From NCBI GenBank assembly GCA_002731275.1, contig PCBK01000016.1, positions 49,872 through 113,871 of the forward strand: a DNA stretch of 64,000 nucleotides. Direction: 5' to 3'. Shown here piece by piece: positions 10,378-18,925 of this stretch. The notes beneath the pieces were generated by a model. That model was not told the origin of the DNA and did not search any database. It worked only from the letters and a program-made list of their open reading frames with translations. The stretch is from Deltaproteobacteria bacterium (GTDB lineage: Bacteria > Myxococcota_C > UBA6777). The translations under genes were made by a program, and so were the position numbers. The number at the start of each line of letters is the position of its first letter. Position 1 is the first letter of the stretch.

Positions 10378-10406
10378 AGTTTACTGAACAAGGTATCAGG
10401 AGTCAA
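10378..10406 (-). promoter_or_regulatory. lexA promoter with internal LexA box
   Basis: On the minus strand TTGACT (10401-10406) and TAAACT (10378-10383) are separated by exactly 17 bases, a good sigma-70 promoter about 50 bases from the lexA ATG. The spacer contains CTGATACCTTGTTCAGT (10383-10399). By my reading this matches 14 of 17 positions of the Myxococcus LexA box as I recall it (CTRHAMRYBYGTTCAGS). A repressor bound there would block polymerase. Confidence 0.7.
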
Positions 10407-10674
10407 CAAAAAACTTCATTTTTCATGTGTTGGCTCCTTTTTGGTGGGTTTGAGTTTGTGCTGTGGAGGTGTGCTGAGGTGCTTGGATATCGTTGATACG
10501 TAAGGGAGATGGAATTCTTGATTTTCGGTGTGTTTGCGTGTTATGTTCGATCTTCGAATTGACTGTGTTGGTCGACAGGGGTTTTGCGTACAGGTTATTT
10601 GTATCGTGACAATGGGTACGTGCTGTCGACTTACGTGAATCTATGCTCAAAGTTGAAGCGATGGAGGAGTGGTT
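10407..10674. other. Intergenic region between lexA promoter and TPR-like operon
   Basis: With the lexA promoter and 5' leader, this makes a 345-base gap between divergent genes. Outside the lexA promoter I see no gene, tRNA or convincing repeat. GGAGG at 10663-10667 belongs to the next gene. A promoter for the rightward operon must lie here but no pair of boxes stands out. Confidence 0.4.
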
Positions 10675-11499
10675 GTGTATTTGCGGTGGTTCTTTTGTGT
10701 GGCCCTGTGTTTGACGGCCATGTTGGGTGTGGAGAGAGACGCGAGTGCCCTTACAAACGCACAGTTTCGTACTGAATTGCAGAAAGTGATCCGCGCATAT
10801 CAGGCTGGCAATCCAGGACGGGCGTTGCGCTTATCTCGCCGTCTGGTTCGTCCCGGGTTTCGGCGTATCTCTGCACCGTTACGCGTTCGTTACTTTTTGT
10901 ACGCTGGGATGGCGATGTTTCGCCAGAAATCGAAAGCCATCTCCTGGAAGATGTTTGAAAAAGCTTTGCGCATGAAGCCTGCGCTTGTCCTGCCAAAGGG
11001 GCAGCCTACCGAGCTGGTTGCGTTCGTGCAAAAGGTGCGTGAGAGCCTCAAGCGACGAAAAGGGTGCCCACCCTTTATTCAATGTGAAGGAGGTACTTCA
11101 AAGGGACCCAAGTTGTTACCTTTGTTGACAATGATCACTGGTGCGCTCGCGATCGTTGGACTCGGAACGGCAGGGATCTCTGCTGTGAGTAGTATGCTCG
11201 CAGGTAATAGGTTTGATGATGTCTATATAAGCGCACGCTCCGGACAAAAGCTCAGCCAACCCATCGTCTATCCCATTCTCGCAGAGCTTCAACAGCAAGC
11301 GGCCGAGCAGTCAAACACGACCAATATCCTTTGGGTTGTTGGAGGTGTGCTTGGAGTCGCTGCTGCGACCCTCGGAACGCTCACCATTCTCAGTCATGGT
11401 CCCTCTGTGTTGCTCACGCGGACAAAACCTTCTGTCCATCGCCTTCCTGTGAAGGTTCACACTCCTCAACCCTCTCTGCTCGTGGATGTTTCATTATGA
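10675..11499 (+). CDS. Exported TPR-like membrane protein, first of two paralogues
   Basis: About 274 residues. A hydrophobic N-terminal segment (WFFCVALCLTAMLGV) followed by DASALT suggests a signal peptide. The next 110 residues are amphipathic helices resembling a TPR pair (ELQKVIRAYQAGNPGRALRLSRRL; WKMFEKALRMKP). Two membrane helices follow (LTMITGALAIVGLGTAGISAV and ILWVVGGVLGVAAATLGTLTIL), separated by a 45-residue loop. GTG at 10675 is chosen because GGAGG lies seven bases upstream; GTG at 10669 is too close to it. Its stop overlaps the start of the next gene (ATGA), which has the same architecture, so the pair arose by duplication and is translationally coupled. The adjacent convergent gene is a PEGA Ser/Thr kinase. 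No precise function can be given. Confidence 0.7.
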   Translation: MYLRWFFCVALCLTAMLGVERDASALTNAQFRTELQKVIRAYQAGNPGRALRLSRRLVRPGFRRISAPLRVRYFLYAGMAMFRQKSKAISWKMFEKALRMKPALVLPKGQPTELVAFVQKVRESLKRRKGCPPFIQCEGGTSKGPKLLPLLTMITGALAIVGLGTAGISAVSSMLAGNRFDDVYISARSGQKLSQPIVYPILAELQQQAAEQSNTTNILWVVGGVLGVAAATLGTLTILSHGPSVLLTRTKPSVHRLPVKVHTPQPSLLVDVSL

Positions 11500-12278
11500 A
11501 GATCTGTTGTAGGCACTTTGTCGTTCTCTTGGGGCTGGTTCTTCTGCCTGGCTATGCTTTTGCGCAAAAGGCCTCCATGGAAAAAGGAATCCAGGCATAT
11601 AAACAAAAAAAATGGGATGACGCCCTTGGCGCGTTTCAAAAGGCACTCCGCGAGCTTAAAGGAAAACCTGTTTCGCAAAAAGCCGGCGTACACGTTTATC
11701 TCGGCCTTACCCTGTTAGGCAAGGGCGAAAAGGGACTTGCCTGGAAAGCATTCGAGCAGGCTTTGTATGCGAATGGAAGTGTTGGACTACCTTCCAAATC
11801 AAGCGAAGAAGCTGTCGACTTTTTTGCCCGCGTGAAAAAGCGTGTGAAACGACGTGGTGGAGATCTTGGTGATGGAGTCGTTCCCTCAACAGGGTTTCGT
11901 TTGACCTATCTCTCATATGCGTTTCTTGGTCTCGCAGGTGCGACTGTGATTGGCGGTGTTATTTTGCTGGGTAGCAGCCAAGCCGCAAGGACCGAAGCCC
12001 AAGCATGGCAGGAGAAAGCCGCGAAAGAAAATCCCCCAGACGCCAGCTCCATTCAAAACCTCTCGACCGGTGCTCTCAACAGCGCAGAGCTGCAGGGAAC
12101 CATCGCGATTGCTTCCTTTGTGGCCGCGGGTTTGTTTGTCGGTGGCGCTGTTGTCACTGGTCTCTTTCATCGCCCAAGTGTTAACAAAACCCACACAGCT
12201 CCCTCTCTGTTGGCTCTTCCCTCTGTTGGTCTCTCCTCAACATCTTCCTCGCCTGCGACATCTTCGAATCATCTGTAA
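11496..12278 (+). CDS. Exported TPR-like membrane protein, second paralogue
   Basis: A 260-residue protein with a clear signal peptide (MKICCRHFVVLLGLVLLPGYAFA, cleavage before QKAS). A TPR-like region follows (MEKGIQAYKQKKWDDALGAFQKAL; GLAWKAFEQALYANG), then a basic stretch, then two membrane helices (YAFLGLAGATVIGGVILLG and IASFVAAGLFVGGAVVTGLF) flanking a 50-residue loop. The C-terminus is Ser/Pro/Thr-rich. The layout and the KAFEQAL/KMFEKAL correspondence show it is a paralogue of the gene it overlaps by four bases. The start is fixed by the signal peptide and the ATGA junction. It probably acts at the inner membrane with its helical domain in the periplasm. Specific role unknown. Confidence 0.75.
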   Translation: MKICCRHFVVLLGLVLLPGYAFAQKASMEKGIQAYKQKKWDDALGAFQKALRELKGKPVSQKAGVHVYLGLTLLGKGEKGLAWKAFEQALYANGSVGLPSKSSEEAVDFFARVKKRVKRRGGDLGDGVVPSTGFRLTYLSYAFLGLAGATVIGGVILLGSSQAARTEAQAWQEKAAKENPPDASSIQNLSTGALNSAELQGTIAIASFVAAGLFVGGAVVTGLFHRPSVNKTHTAPSLLALPSVGLSSTSSSPATSSNHL

Positions 12279-12575
12279 CATTTGACATCTTCGCAAACCT
12301 TCAAAAACATCGGGTGAGGCGCTGTGCCGAGTGATGGCTGCGTCCTCCTCACAGAGGTTCATCCGCACGATGCAGCTTTGCTGTGGAGCCTTTCTGTGTA
12401 TCTGTTCCGCTGGGTAGGATGTTCATCTGTTTGAAGAGGACGCCTGTATGTTGTATGGCATTACAGACAGAGTCTATTGTAAGGAAAGTGTCTTTTCGCA
12501 GTTTTGCCGAAGGGGCAAAGGGATTGGAGTGTGTAAGTGATGTCAGGCAGGCTGATGGTTTGCTAGGAGGTTGCG
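12279..12575. other. Convergent intergenic region, no feature seen
   Basis: A 297-base gap between two converging genes. It holds no gene I can support on either strand and no strong terminator hairpin. CTGTA and TACAG near 12447-12470 form at most a weak stem. Confidence 0.3.
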
Positions 12576-15113
12576 TTATTGCCAGTTGGCTTTGACGAGG
12601 GCAAGTGGTTCGTTGTTGCCGCTTTTGATGGAGACGGGGATTTCGAGGCGCTTTTTGGCGGTGTTGTTGTTGGTAAAGACGATGCGATGCCGTCCGACCT
12701 TGAGTTTGATGCGTTTGGGTGTTTGCCCGAGGTTTTGACCCCTGATAAAGATCTGTGCGGGAGGTCTTGAGGAGACGAAAATGATACCGTATTGAGCCTC
12801 TTTGGGCTTTTGGCAATTGACGATAAATTTTCTGTACGGATCGAGTGGGAAGCTGACTTTGAACTCTTGTGCTTTGCTACCATCTTTTGGAACGATTTTG
12901 ACCGTATATTCGCGTTTGATACTGAGTCGGTCTTTCTTCCAGGGTTTTCCAGATCGCAAGACGCCTCTTCTGCGATTGTTCAGGTAGATTTTGGCTTCGC
13001 CTTGTGCTCGACATCGAAGCTCGATACTTGCGCGTGTCCTTGGGAGTTTGACTTTGAACGTTTTGCGTTCGTTGCGTTTGAGGGAGATCACCTGTTCCCA
13101 GGGTTTATGTCCTTGCATCAGTACACGGACGGAACGTTTTCCGGAGAACACTTTGTACGTTCCAGGAGTTGTCGTTGCTTGTCGGTCGCCATCGATAAAT
13201 ACGACAGCACCTTTTGGGTTGGACTCGATGATGAGGTGTGCGATCATCGGTTTCATTTTGATGAGCGTACTGAGTGTGGAGTCCATCTGGATTTTAAAGC
13301 GTTTTTTCTCTGTTTGGTACCCTGGTTTTTTGATCTGTAGGGTGTATTTGCCTTCTTTGCGTATGATCAACATCATACGACGACTTCCGACTTTTTGAAC
13401 ATCCTTTGCGGGCATGGGGGCGTCGTTAAGCAAGAACTGTAAGTCATTTGTGTCGACGTTGAAGATGAAAGTCACCTTACCTGGCTCTTCCACGATGGGG
13501 TTGGGGGGAGGTCCACCATTCCCTTTAAACGCCATGTAGAGTCCAAAACTGGCACCCGCGAGGACAATTGCGATCAAGGCTCCGAGCAAAATGATTTTGA
13601 GTTTCGAAGGACCGCTCTCTTCGATACCACCTATGTCGATGATGGTATCCTGCTCTCCATCGGAAGAGAAACCTTGTATTTTTTCGATTTCATCGTGTGT
13701 CCCGCCGAGATTGTATGAATTGTCTTGTGCACCAGGGAGGTATTCACCTGTAAGAGGCGAAGAGTCTGGTCCTGATGGCATTGAGGGCTCTGGTGGAGGC
13801 GGTGGTTTGAAGGCTGAGGCCACGTCCTGTCCGAGCATTGTCGGATCATCATCATCATCATTCACATATGTATTTGGAAAACCACCAGCTTGTGGTGGAA
13901 GAGGGGGTTGGGGTGGCGGTTGGTTTGTTGGGTACGCGCCTGAATGTGATGAGTGGGATGATGTTTGTTGGGGAAAACCCGAAGGATTGGGGGGAGGAGG
14001 TGGAGGTGCGCCGACAAAAGAGCTTGGTCCACTGCCATGACGTTGCTGTTGATGTGCGTGGCTATCCCAACCCGCTGTCGCGTTATTCATTGCAGGAGGT
14101 TGGGTCTCTTCGGGGGCATTTGTGAAGTAGTCTTCGTACTCGGAGGTACGCTTCTTCTCTTTGAGCATATCCTGGCCAAAGACTTGCTTCATGTATTGGC
14201 TGAGGTCTTTGGCTGCATACACAGGCGATTGTGTGTAGATAAACCGCTGCAAGTCCTCCTGCATTTCGCTCGCCCATTGGTATCGGGTTTCGACGTCGGG
14301 CGAGAGTGCTTTCATTACGATTTCATCGAGGCGAGGGGGGACTTGTGGGTTGATATGGCTAGGAGGGGGAGCCTCAGCTTTGCGAATCTTTTCGAGTGTA
14401 TGAAAGTCACTTTCGCCGATAAATAGGCGTTTGTTTGTGAGGACTTCGTGTAAAACGATCCCTAGGCTGAAGATATCCGAGCGCTGATCGAGTGGAAGGC
14501 CACGCACTTGTTCGGGAGACATGTATCCAAACTTTCCTTTGAGGATACCAGCTTGTGTGCGTCCCATTTTGTTTTGGGCTTTGGCGACACCAAAGTCGAT
14601 CACTTTGACGTGTCCTTCGTATGACACGAGAATGTTTTGAGGTGAGATGTCACGGTGAACGATGTTGAGTGGAGAGCCATTTTTGTCGCGTTTGCGGTGT
14701 GCGTAGTCGAGTCCTTCGCAGACACGAGCCATCACGTACGCTGCCTGAGAAGGGGAGATGGGGAGCCCTCCTGGTCGACGTGAACGGTCGAACATCGTGC
14801 GGAGGTCTTTCCCTGCGACAAACTCCATCGCGATAAAGTAGGAGCCGTCTGCTTCGCCGAGCTCGAAGATTTGGGCGATGTTGGCGTGACTTAATTGTAC
14901 CGCGATTTTGGCTTCATCGATGAACATCGTGATAAATTCTTGATCTTCCGCGATGTTCGGCAAAATACGTTTGAGCGCGACGTTTTTTTCGAAGCCCTCA
15001 ACACCGAATGTCTTGGCCTTGAAAACCTCTGCCATACCCCCTACCGCGATGCGGTCCATTAGGTAGTATTTGCCAAATGGCACCGGCTTTTTCACCAGCT
15101 TTTTCACCTGCAT
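12576..15113 (-). CDS. Membrane-anchored Ser/Thr protein kinase with PEGA repeats
   Basis: 845 residues. The N-terminal Hanks-type kinase (about 14-275) has a nucleotide loop IAVGGMAEVF, Lys48 (VALKRI), the catalytic loop HRDISPQN with Asp155, DFG at 173-175 and GYMSPEQ of the activation segment, so it should be active. A Pro/Gly/Gln-rich linker (about 330-500) follows. Then one membrane helix near residue 510 (IILLGALIAIVLAGASFGLYMAF) and an extracytoplasmic region of about four PEGA-type beta repeats (for example LIIESNPKGAVVFIDGDRQ, GIIFVSSRPPAQIFIRGQ). PEGA domains are known mainly as outer-surface ligand or wall-binding modules in myxobacterial kinases. GGAG lies five bases before the ATG. 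It converges on the TPR-like pair, which may be substrates or partners, but this is only positional. Confidence 0.92.
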   Translation of the reverse strand: MQVKKLVKKPVPFGKYYLMDRIAVGGMAEVFKAKTFGVEGFEKNVALKRILPNIAEDQEFITMFIDEAKIAVQLSHANIAQIFELGEADGSYFIAMEFVAGKDLRTMFDRSRRPGGLPISPSQAAYVMARVCEGLDYAHRKRDKNGSPLNIVHRDISPQNILVSYEGHVKVIDFGVAKAQNKMGRTQAGILKGKFGYMSPEQVRGLPLDQRSDIFSLGIVLHEVLTNKRLFIGESDFHTLEKIRKAEAPPPSHINPQVPPRLDEIVMKALSPDVETRYQWASEMQEDLQRFIYTQSPVYAAKDLSQYMKQVFGQDMLKEKKRTSEYEDYFTNAPEETQPPAMNNATAGWDSHAHQQQRHGSGPSSFVGAPPPPPPNPSGFPQQTSSHSSHSGAYPTNQPPPQPPLPPQAGGFPNTYVNDDDDDPTMLGQDVASAFKPPPPPEPSMPSGPDSSPLTGEYLPGAQDNSYNLGGTHDEIEKIQGFSSDGEQDTIIDIGGIEESGPSKLKIILLGALIAIVLAGASFGLYMAFKGNGGPPPNPIVEEPGKVTFIFNVDTNDLQFLLNDAPMPAKDVQKVGSRRMMLIIRKEGKYTLQIKKPGYQTEKKRFKIQMDSTLSTLIKMKPMIAHLIIESNPKGAVVFIDGDRQATTTPGTYKVFSGKRSVRVLMQGHKPWEQVISLKRNERKTFKVKLPRTRASIELRCRAQGEAKIYLNNRRRGVLRSGKPWKKDRLSIKREYTVKIVPKDGSKAQEFKVSFPLDPYRKFIVNCQKPKEAQYGIIFVSSRPPAQIFIRGQNLGQTPKRIKLKVGRHRIVFTNNNTAKKRLEIPVSIKSGNNEPLALVKANWQ

Positions 15114-15496
15114 TGTTCTCCACTTTATCCAATATGCATCGAGAAGATCGTTTTTGAATCTGGACGTTTACCCTGATTGCGAGCGGAAACATCCAATACT
15201 AGCTTGTTTTCCCGTTTGGTGTTTGCGGGTCATCTGGCTATATGTCTTCACACCCTAACCCAAATGCTTTTCTTTTGTCAACTCTACGATACCACGCGGT
15301 GAGAGCTGGATCTCGTTGGATTGTGTAGAATCCCTTCAATTGGGTCGATTTCACCTACATTCTCGTCTTTGTTTTCGTATTGTCCCTCTTTTTCCTTCGC
15401 CTCGTTGACACATTTGTCGACTTTTGCCATACCACTGTGACCTTTCCTCCATGTCTTTTGTGGGGGTGTCCCTTTCTTTTTTATTCAGGAGCGAAT
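15114..15496. other. Divergent intergenic region with weak kinase promoter
   Basis: A 383-base gap. On the minus strand TTGACA (15276-15281) stands 17 bases from TTAGGG (15253-15258), a good -35 with a poor -10, and is the best candidate for the kinase promoter. Reading frames entering the right half in phase with the exonuclease lack ribosome sites and are treated as leader. Confidence 0.35.
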
Positions 15497-16147
15497 GTGT
15501 CTTCTTTGCATGTTGATCAACCTCTTGAGACGCTCTCATGTGTCGTCTTTGATCTTGAAACCACAGGCTTTTCCAACGAAGATCGGATTGTCGAAATTGC
15601 TGCTGTACGGCTCGACGAGTGGACCCCAACTGGGGAGTTGAACACACTCGTCAACCCTCAAACGCCGATCTCTGCACGTTCGCAATCTGTACACAAGATC
15701 GATGAGTCCATGTTGACAGAGGCGCCTACTTTTCAAGAAATTGCGCCACAATTTGCCAACTTAATCGAACATTCTGTTCTCGTTGGCCACAATATCTTTT
15801 CGTTTGATTTGCGTTTTGTGCTCTCACACACGAGGAAGGTGTTTGGGGCTGGACCCAACAATTGGGCGATCGATACGTTGATGTTGGCTCGTCGGTTGAT
15901 GCCGGACGCCAAGTCCCACAAGCTCGAATCCCTCGCGAATCACTTTGGTATCCCCATCATCGCACACCACGCGATGAGCGACGTGTACGCAAATGCTGAG
16001 CTGTGGCTGCGATTGAGTAGTTTACTGATGCAAAGAGGGTATCGGAAACTTGGAGATTTGGAGCGTTTTAAAGCGCTGCGTCGTCTCGATGGAAGTGGGC
16101 TGCCCACTTTTGATGAGCTCCCACCGGTGCGATTGACCCCACGCTGA
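15497..16147 (+). CDS. DnaQ-like 3'-5' exonuclease (DEDDh family)
   Basis: A 216-residue protein with the DEDDh exonuclease signature. ExoI is VVFDLETTGFSNEDRIVEIAA with the metal-binding Asp and Glu, ExoII is LVGHNIFSFDLRFV, and ExoIII is HHAMSDVYANAELW with the general-base His and last Asp. These enzymes remove nucleotides from DNA 3' ends, either as the proofreading subunit of polymerase III or as stand-alone repair nucleases. A C-terminal tail of 45 residues has no polymerase-binding motif I recognise. I place the start at GTG 15497, six bases after AGGAG. An upstream in-frame ATG at 15380 would add 39 hydrophobic residues with no family counterpart. It converges on the ComEA-like gene across a strong terminator. 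Confidence 0.88.
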   Translation: MSSLHVDQPLETLSCVVFDLETTGFSNEDRIVEIAAVRLDEWTPTGELNTLVNPQTPISARSQSVHKIDESMLTEAPTFQEIAPQFANLIEHSVLVGHNIFSFDLRFVLSHTRKVFGAGPNNWAIDTLMLARRLMPDAKSHKLESLANHFGIPIIAHHAMSDVYANAELWLRLSSLLMQRGYRKLGDLERFKALRRLDGSGLPTFDELPPVRLTPR

Positions 16148-16160
16148 AGCCCAACGCAAA

Positions 16161-16193
16161 ACAAGCTCTCCGCTTTTCGAGCGGAGAGCTTGT
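16161..16193. terminator. Bidirectional terminator
   Basis: A perfect 13-base stem (ACAAGCTCTCCGC with GCGGAGAGCTTGT) and a seven-base loop TTTTCGA, lying 13 bases from each stop codon of two converging genes. Flanking A- and U-rich tracts are short, but position and symmetry make a two-way terminator likely. Confidence 0.75.
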
Positions 16194-16205
16194 GTCAGAG
16201 GGGGA

Positions 16206-16529
16206 TTAGTTTGCGAGTGTGAACTTGGTGGGTTGTTGTGTTGTGAGGTTTTTCTTCATCTTGGCGAAGGTCTTTTTGCCGATACCACGCACTTTCATGA
16301 GCTCGGTGGTTGACTTGAACTTTTTGAACTTGACCCGGTACTTGATGATGCGTGCGGCGATTTTCTTGCCAACACGTGGCAGCAAGGTCAGCTGCTCGGG
16401 GGTCGCGGTGTTGATGTTGATGACACCTTTGATAGCGGATTTTTTGGCCATCGCTGGGGCTGTCATGCCGAGCAAAAACAGCGCGATGAAGAAGAATTGG
16501 CGAGTGATTTGTGTGTAACTTGTTTGCAT
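16206..16529 (-). CDS. Secreted ComEA-like helix-hairpin-helix protein
   Basis: 107 residues. A signal peptide (FFFIALFLLGMTAPAMA) is followed by a pair of helix-hairpin-helix motifs typical of ComEA: ININTATPEQLTLLPRVGKKIAARIIKYR and the second hairpin VRGIGKKTFAKMK. ComEA binds incoming DNA in the periplasm during natural transformation. A single secreted HhH domain of this size is the usual Gram-negative form, though many such proteins are untested. GGAGG lies six bases before the ATG. No comEC or type IV pilus genes are visible here, so competence is possible but not shown. The protein is strongly basic, consistent with nucleic-acid binding. Confidence 0.85.
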   Translation of the reverse strand: MQTSYTQITRQFFFIALFLLGMTAPAMAKKSAIKGVININTATPEQLTLLPRVGKKIAARIIKYRVKFKKFKSTTELMKVRGIGKKTFAKMKKNLTTQQPTKFTLAN

Positions 16530-16660
16530 GATGATCCTCCACTTTCGTGTGTTTGATCAGAGCCTTTCCCCTCGGAAAGTCCCCTTTTGGTGAAAAATAG
16601 ATGGCTCAATGTGCCATCTCAAAAGCTGATTGTGTGATGGTCTGTCTGTATGAGTTCTGC

Positions 16661-16879
16661 TTACTCCGGAAAATCCCGGATGTGCAGTTGACCGTTGACT
16701 GGAAACCCCTCAAGGAAGACGTTGAGTGAGTGGTCTCGATTGACATAGGCGATGCCAAGTTTGGTCCAGATGCTCTTGCCTGATTTGGACTCGACGATGG
16801 TGTAGACGGCTTTTCTCGCTCTATCCGGTCGAGGTGGTCTCTCTTGGACCGTGTCATCTGTAAACGATTCTTCTTTCAT
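16661..16879 (-). CDS. Small conserved protein with SKSGKSIWTKLGIA..NRD motif
   Basis: A 72-residue protein. Its second half (IWTKLGIAYVNRDHSLNVFLEGFPVNGQLHIRD) follows a pattern I have seen in many small myxobacterial and other bacterial proteins (W.kvG.AfvNkDGSlnv.LdalPvnGklhiRd). No function is attached to them that I know of. The first third is charged and probably disordered. GGAG sits five to six bases upstream of the ATG. It is a single gene with about 130-140 bases of apparently empty sequence on each side. Confidence 0.7.
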   Translation of the reverse strand: MKEESFTDDTVQERPPRPDRARKAVYTIVESKSGKSIWTKLGIAYVNRDHSLNVFLEGFPVNGQLHIRDFPE

Positions 16880-17151
16880 GACTTCTCCAGTTCATCAATT
16901 GTGACCCCCTCTGTGGCGGGCCTTGTTGTTTTGTCGCGACACCCCTCCCTATAGCAATTTGTGGACCTATTGACAGCTTTTGGGATTTTTCTTGAAAAGC
17001 AAAGCGTTATACTTGTATCTTGAAGTCTCTGTCTCGGAACTGTGCAACATTTGGACGTCCAACTGTACAAATATGCTCCAGATCTGCGATGAGTTTTCTT
17101 CTTTTCTCGGTGGGTCGTTGGTTAGCTCATCTCGTTAACAGGGAGTGTTCC

Positions 17152-18030
17152 TTGAAATTCCAAAATCATGCATCGATGTCGTCATACTGGGAGGGGGTGT
17201 TGCCTCAACTTTCTCGTGAATTGGGGGCGTGCAAAGACATCTCTACATGTAAAGCTCTCTTGCAAGCACAAACGTGGCTTTACGAGCCACTCCGTACCCT
17301 CTCACGACATCAACATATTTTGAGTCTTTGGGGAGACAGCCGTAACTTCGATGAGTTTGCAAAAGAGCAAATTGTTGAGCCTGTCATTGTCGAAACAGTC
17401 GGGGAAGTTGCGAAGCGTCAGATGACTGGAGAGGTGATCCATGCGGGGCTTTTTCACACCTATTGCTATCTCTTAAGTCTCATCGAGACGCCTTTTGGGA
17501 TGAAGCGAGATCGTTGGGTACACGCTGGATTGGGAGAGCTGTTTGGGTTGCCCTTTGATACGTTCAGTCCTGCACCTGAGCAGGGGACGTTGTTGACAAA
17601 CATCTCCTATTTTTTGGGACGCATATCATTAAAAAATTACGCCAAACAGCGTGCGACACTGCGTTCTATGAAGCCACTCATCACAAGGAGTCTGTATGAG
17701 TATCCATACGAAGAACTTCAATGTTGGCGGGTTGTTGAGAAGGTGCCGATCGACGAACACGAACAATCGGTGAAGATCGTAACAGATCTCGTGTTGCCTC
17801 CGATGGCCGGAGAGAACCCTTTACAGTTGTTGATCTATTGGCTCGAAGATCAAACAGGTAGGCCACGATTGATCACAGCTTTTTTGGTGGGGTGGGAGAT
17901 GGTGGAGAGTCTGTTGATGCAACAACAAAACGTTCCTGTCGAGATCAGCTTGCGTTTCAATGCCTGCTTGTCCTCATTTGGGACAGCGCCAAGGCAAGGC
18001 ATTCGTTCGATCACGCCAGTGTTTTTGTAA
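17152..18030 (+). CDS. Protein of unknown function
   Basis: About 292 residues, soluble, slightly acidic, with no signal peptide or membrane segment and no motif I recognise. The stretches HILSLWGDSRNFDEFAKEQ and AGLFHTYCYLLSLIETPFGMKRDRW look like structured alpha-helical protein, and codon use is like the neighbours. The start is uncertain. TTG at 17152 has AGGGAG six bases upstream and is preferred; ATG codons at 17089 and 17176 in the same frame have no ribosome site. It converges on the orphan Pycsar-like membrane protein with 37 bases between stops. Whether they act together is not shown; convergent orientation argues against one transcript. Confidence 0.6.
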   Translation: MKFQNHASMSSYWEGVLPQLSRELGACKDISTCKALLQAQTWLYEPLRTLSRHQHILSLWGDSRNFDEFAKEQIVEPVIVETVGEVAKRQMTGEVIHAGLFHTYCYLLSLIETPFGMKRDRWVHAGLGELFGLPFDTFSPAPEQGTLLTNISYFLGRISLKNYAKQRATLRSMKPLITRSLYEYPYEELQCWRVVEKVPIDEHEQSVKIVTDLVLPPMAGENPLQLLIYWLEDQTGRPRLITAFLVGWEMVESLLMQQQNVPVEISLRFNACLSSFGTAPRQGIRSITPVFL

Positions 18031-18067
18031 GAGGGCTGTTGTAAGGGGAAAGACAAGGGGGGATGTG

Positions 18068-18925
18068 CTAGGGCTGTCTCGATGTGGGAGGTGTTTGACG
18101 TGTGTTGGTTTGGTTTGCCTTTTTGACGATGCGCGCCTTTACTTTTTTGGTCAGCGTGTTGCTCGCAGTTTGCACCGATGGAAAACTCGTGACGAACGCC
18201 AACGCTCCAAACATCAACGCAAATTTGAAGGAGCGAAAGGCGACCATAAACGATGCGTACTTTTGTGTGCAGACAACAGAGTCGATATGAAGTTGTGCGA
18301 CATACTCTTTGAATATGTCTTCCTCTGTCAGCTCGCTGTACTCGTCGATGAGTGCTTGGTTGTCTTCGAGTTTTGGGAAGTTGAGGGTGAGGCTGTAGTT
18401 GAAGACGTGCCGTGTCTTATCGAGGATGTCTCTCGACATGCCCATTGGACGGGGGATAATGCACCACATCGTGTGCATGAACGAGTGGAGTTGATAGCCT
18501 ATATACAACAAGAAAAGTGCAGCCACTGCGATGAGATGCCAGGTGTTCGCGGTGGACCAATTGCTCGAAAATTTGGAGAGTTGATTCAACATGAAACCTG
18601 CGATGACACCGCTTGTGGTCAGGAGCAGGCCGCCTTTTGTGTCGGCGAGTTGGATCCATTCTTGTGTGTACGTGATGACCTGTTGTAGGTAAGCGATTCT
18701 CCTTGGAAGAGGCATCGCGTCCAGGTTTTTCTCATCGGACTGCTTGGTGTCTTCCGATGTCTTCGGTGCTTTGTCCTTTACCTCCTCTACTTTCTTGTCT
18801 TCTTTAGAGGAAGATGCCTTAGAAGGCTCCGAATTTGTCGCCTCTTTTGGCTCAGGTTGTGTGTTCTTGTCTTCTTTGTTTGCGGATGATTGGTGTTCGT
18901 CTGCTTTTTTTTCTTTGTCTGTCAT
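18068..18925 (-). CDS. Membrane protein resembling Pycsar effector PycTM (DUF5706-like)
   Basis: 285 residues. Residues 1-75 are a highly charged Lys/Glu/Ser-rich disordered tail. Then QLADTKGGLLLTTSGVIAGFM (about 93-113) matches the start of PycTM-type effectors, where a cytoplasmic helix ending in ADxKxxxLL runs into the first membrane segment. Further membrane helices are at about 127-147 and 240-255. The long intervening region has a second helix pair (QKYASFMVAFRSFKFALM). In Pycsar defence, cyclic UMP or CMP made by a partner cyclase triggers such proteins to damage the membrane. No cyclase or CBASS gene is nearby. AAAGGA precedes the ATG by seven bases. The family assignment is by motif and topology only. 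Confidence 0.55.
   Translation of the reverse strand: MTDKEKKADEHQSSANKEDKNTQPEPKEATNSEPSKASSSKEDKKVEEVKDKAPKTSEDTKQSDEKNLDAMPLPRRIAYLQQVITYTQEWIQLADTKGGLLLTTSGVIAGFMLNQLSKFSSNWSTANTWHLIAVAALFLLYIGYQLHSFMHTMWCIIPRPMGMSRDILDKTRHVFNYSLTLNFPKLEDNQALIDEYSELTEEDIFKEYVAQLHIDSVVCTQKYASFMVAFRSFKFALMFGALAFVTSFPSVQTASNTLTKKVKARIVKKANQTNTRQTPPTSRQP

Noticed and set aside
18068..18925. A complete Pycsar or CBASS defence operon
   Set aside because: Only an effector-like protein is present; the neighbours show no cyclase, nuclease or ubiquitin-like genes, so a working defence operon cannot be claimed.
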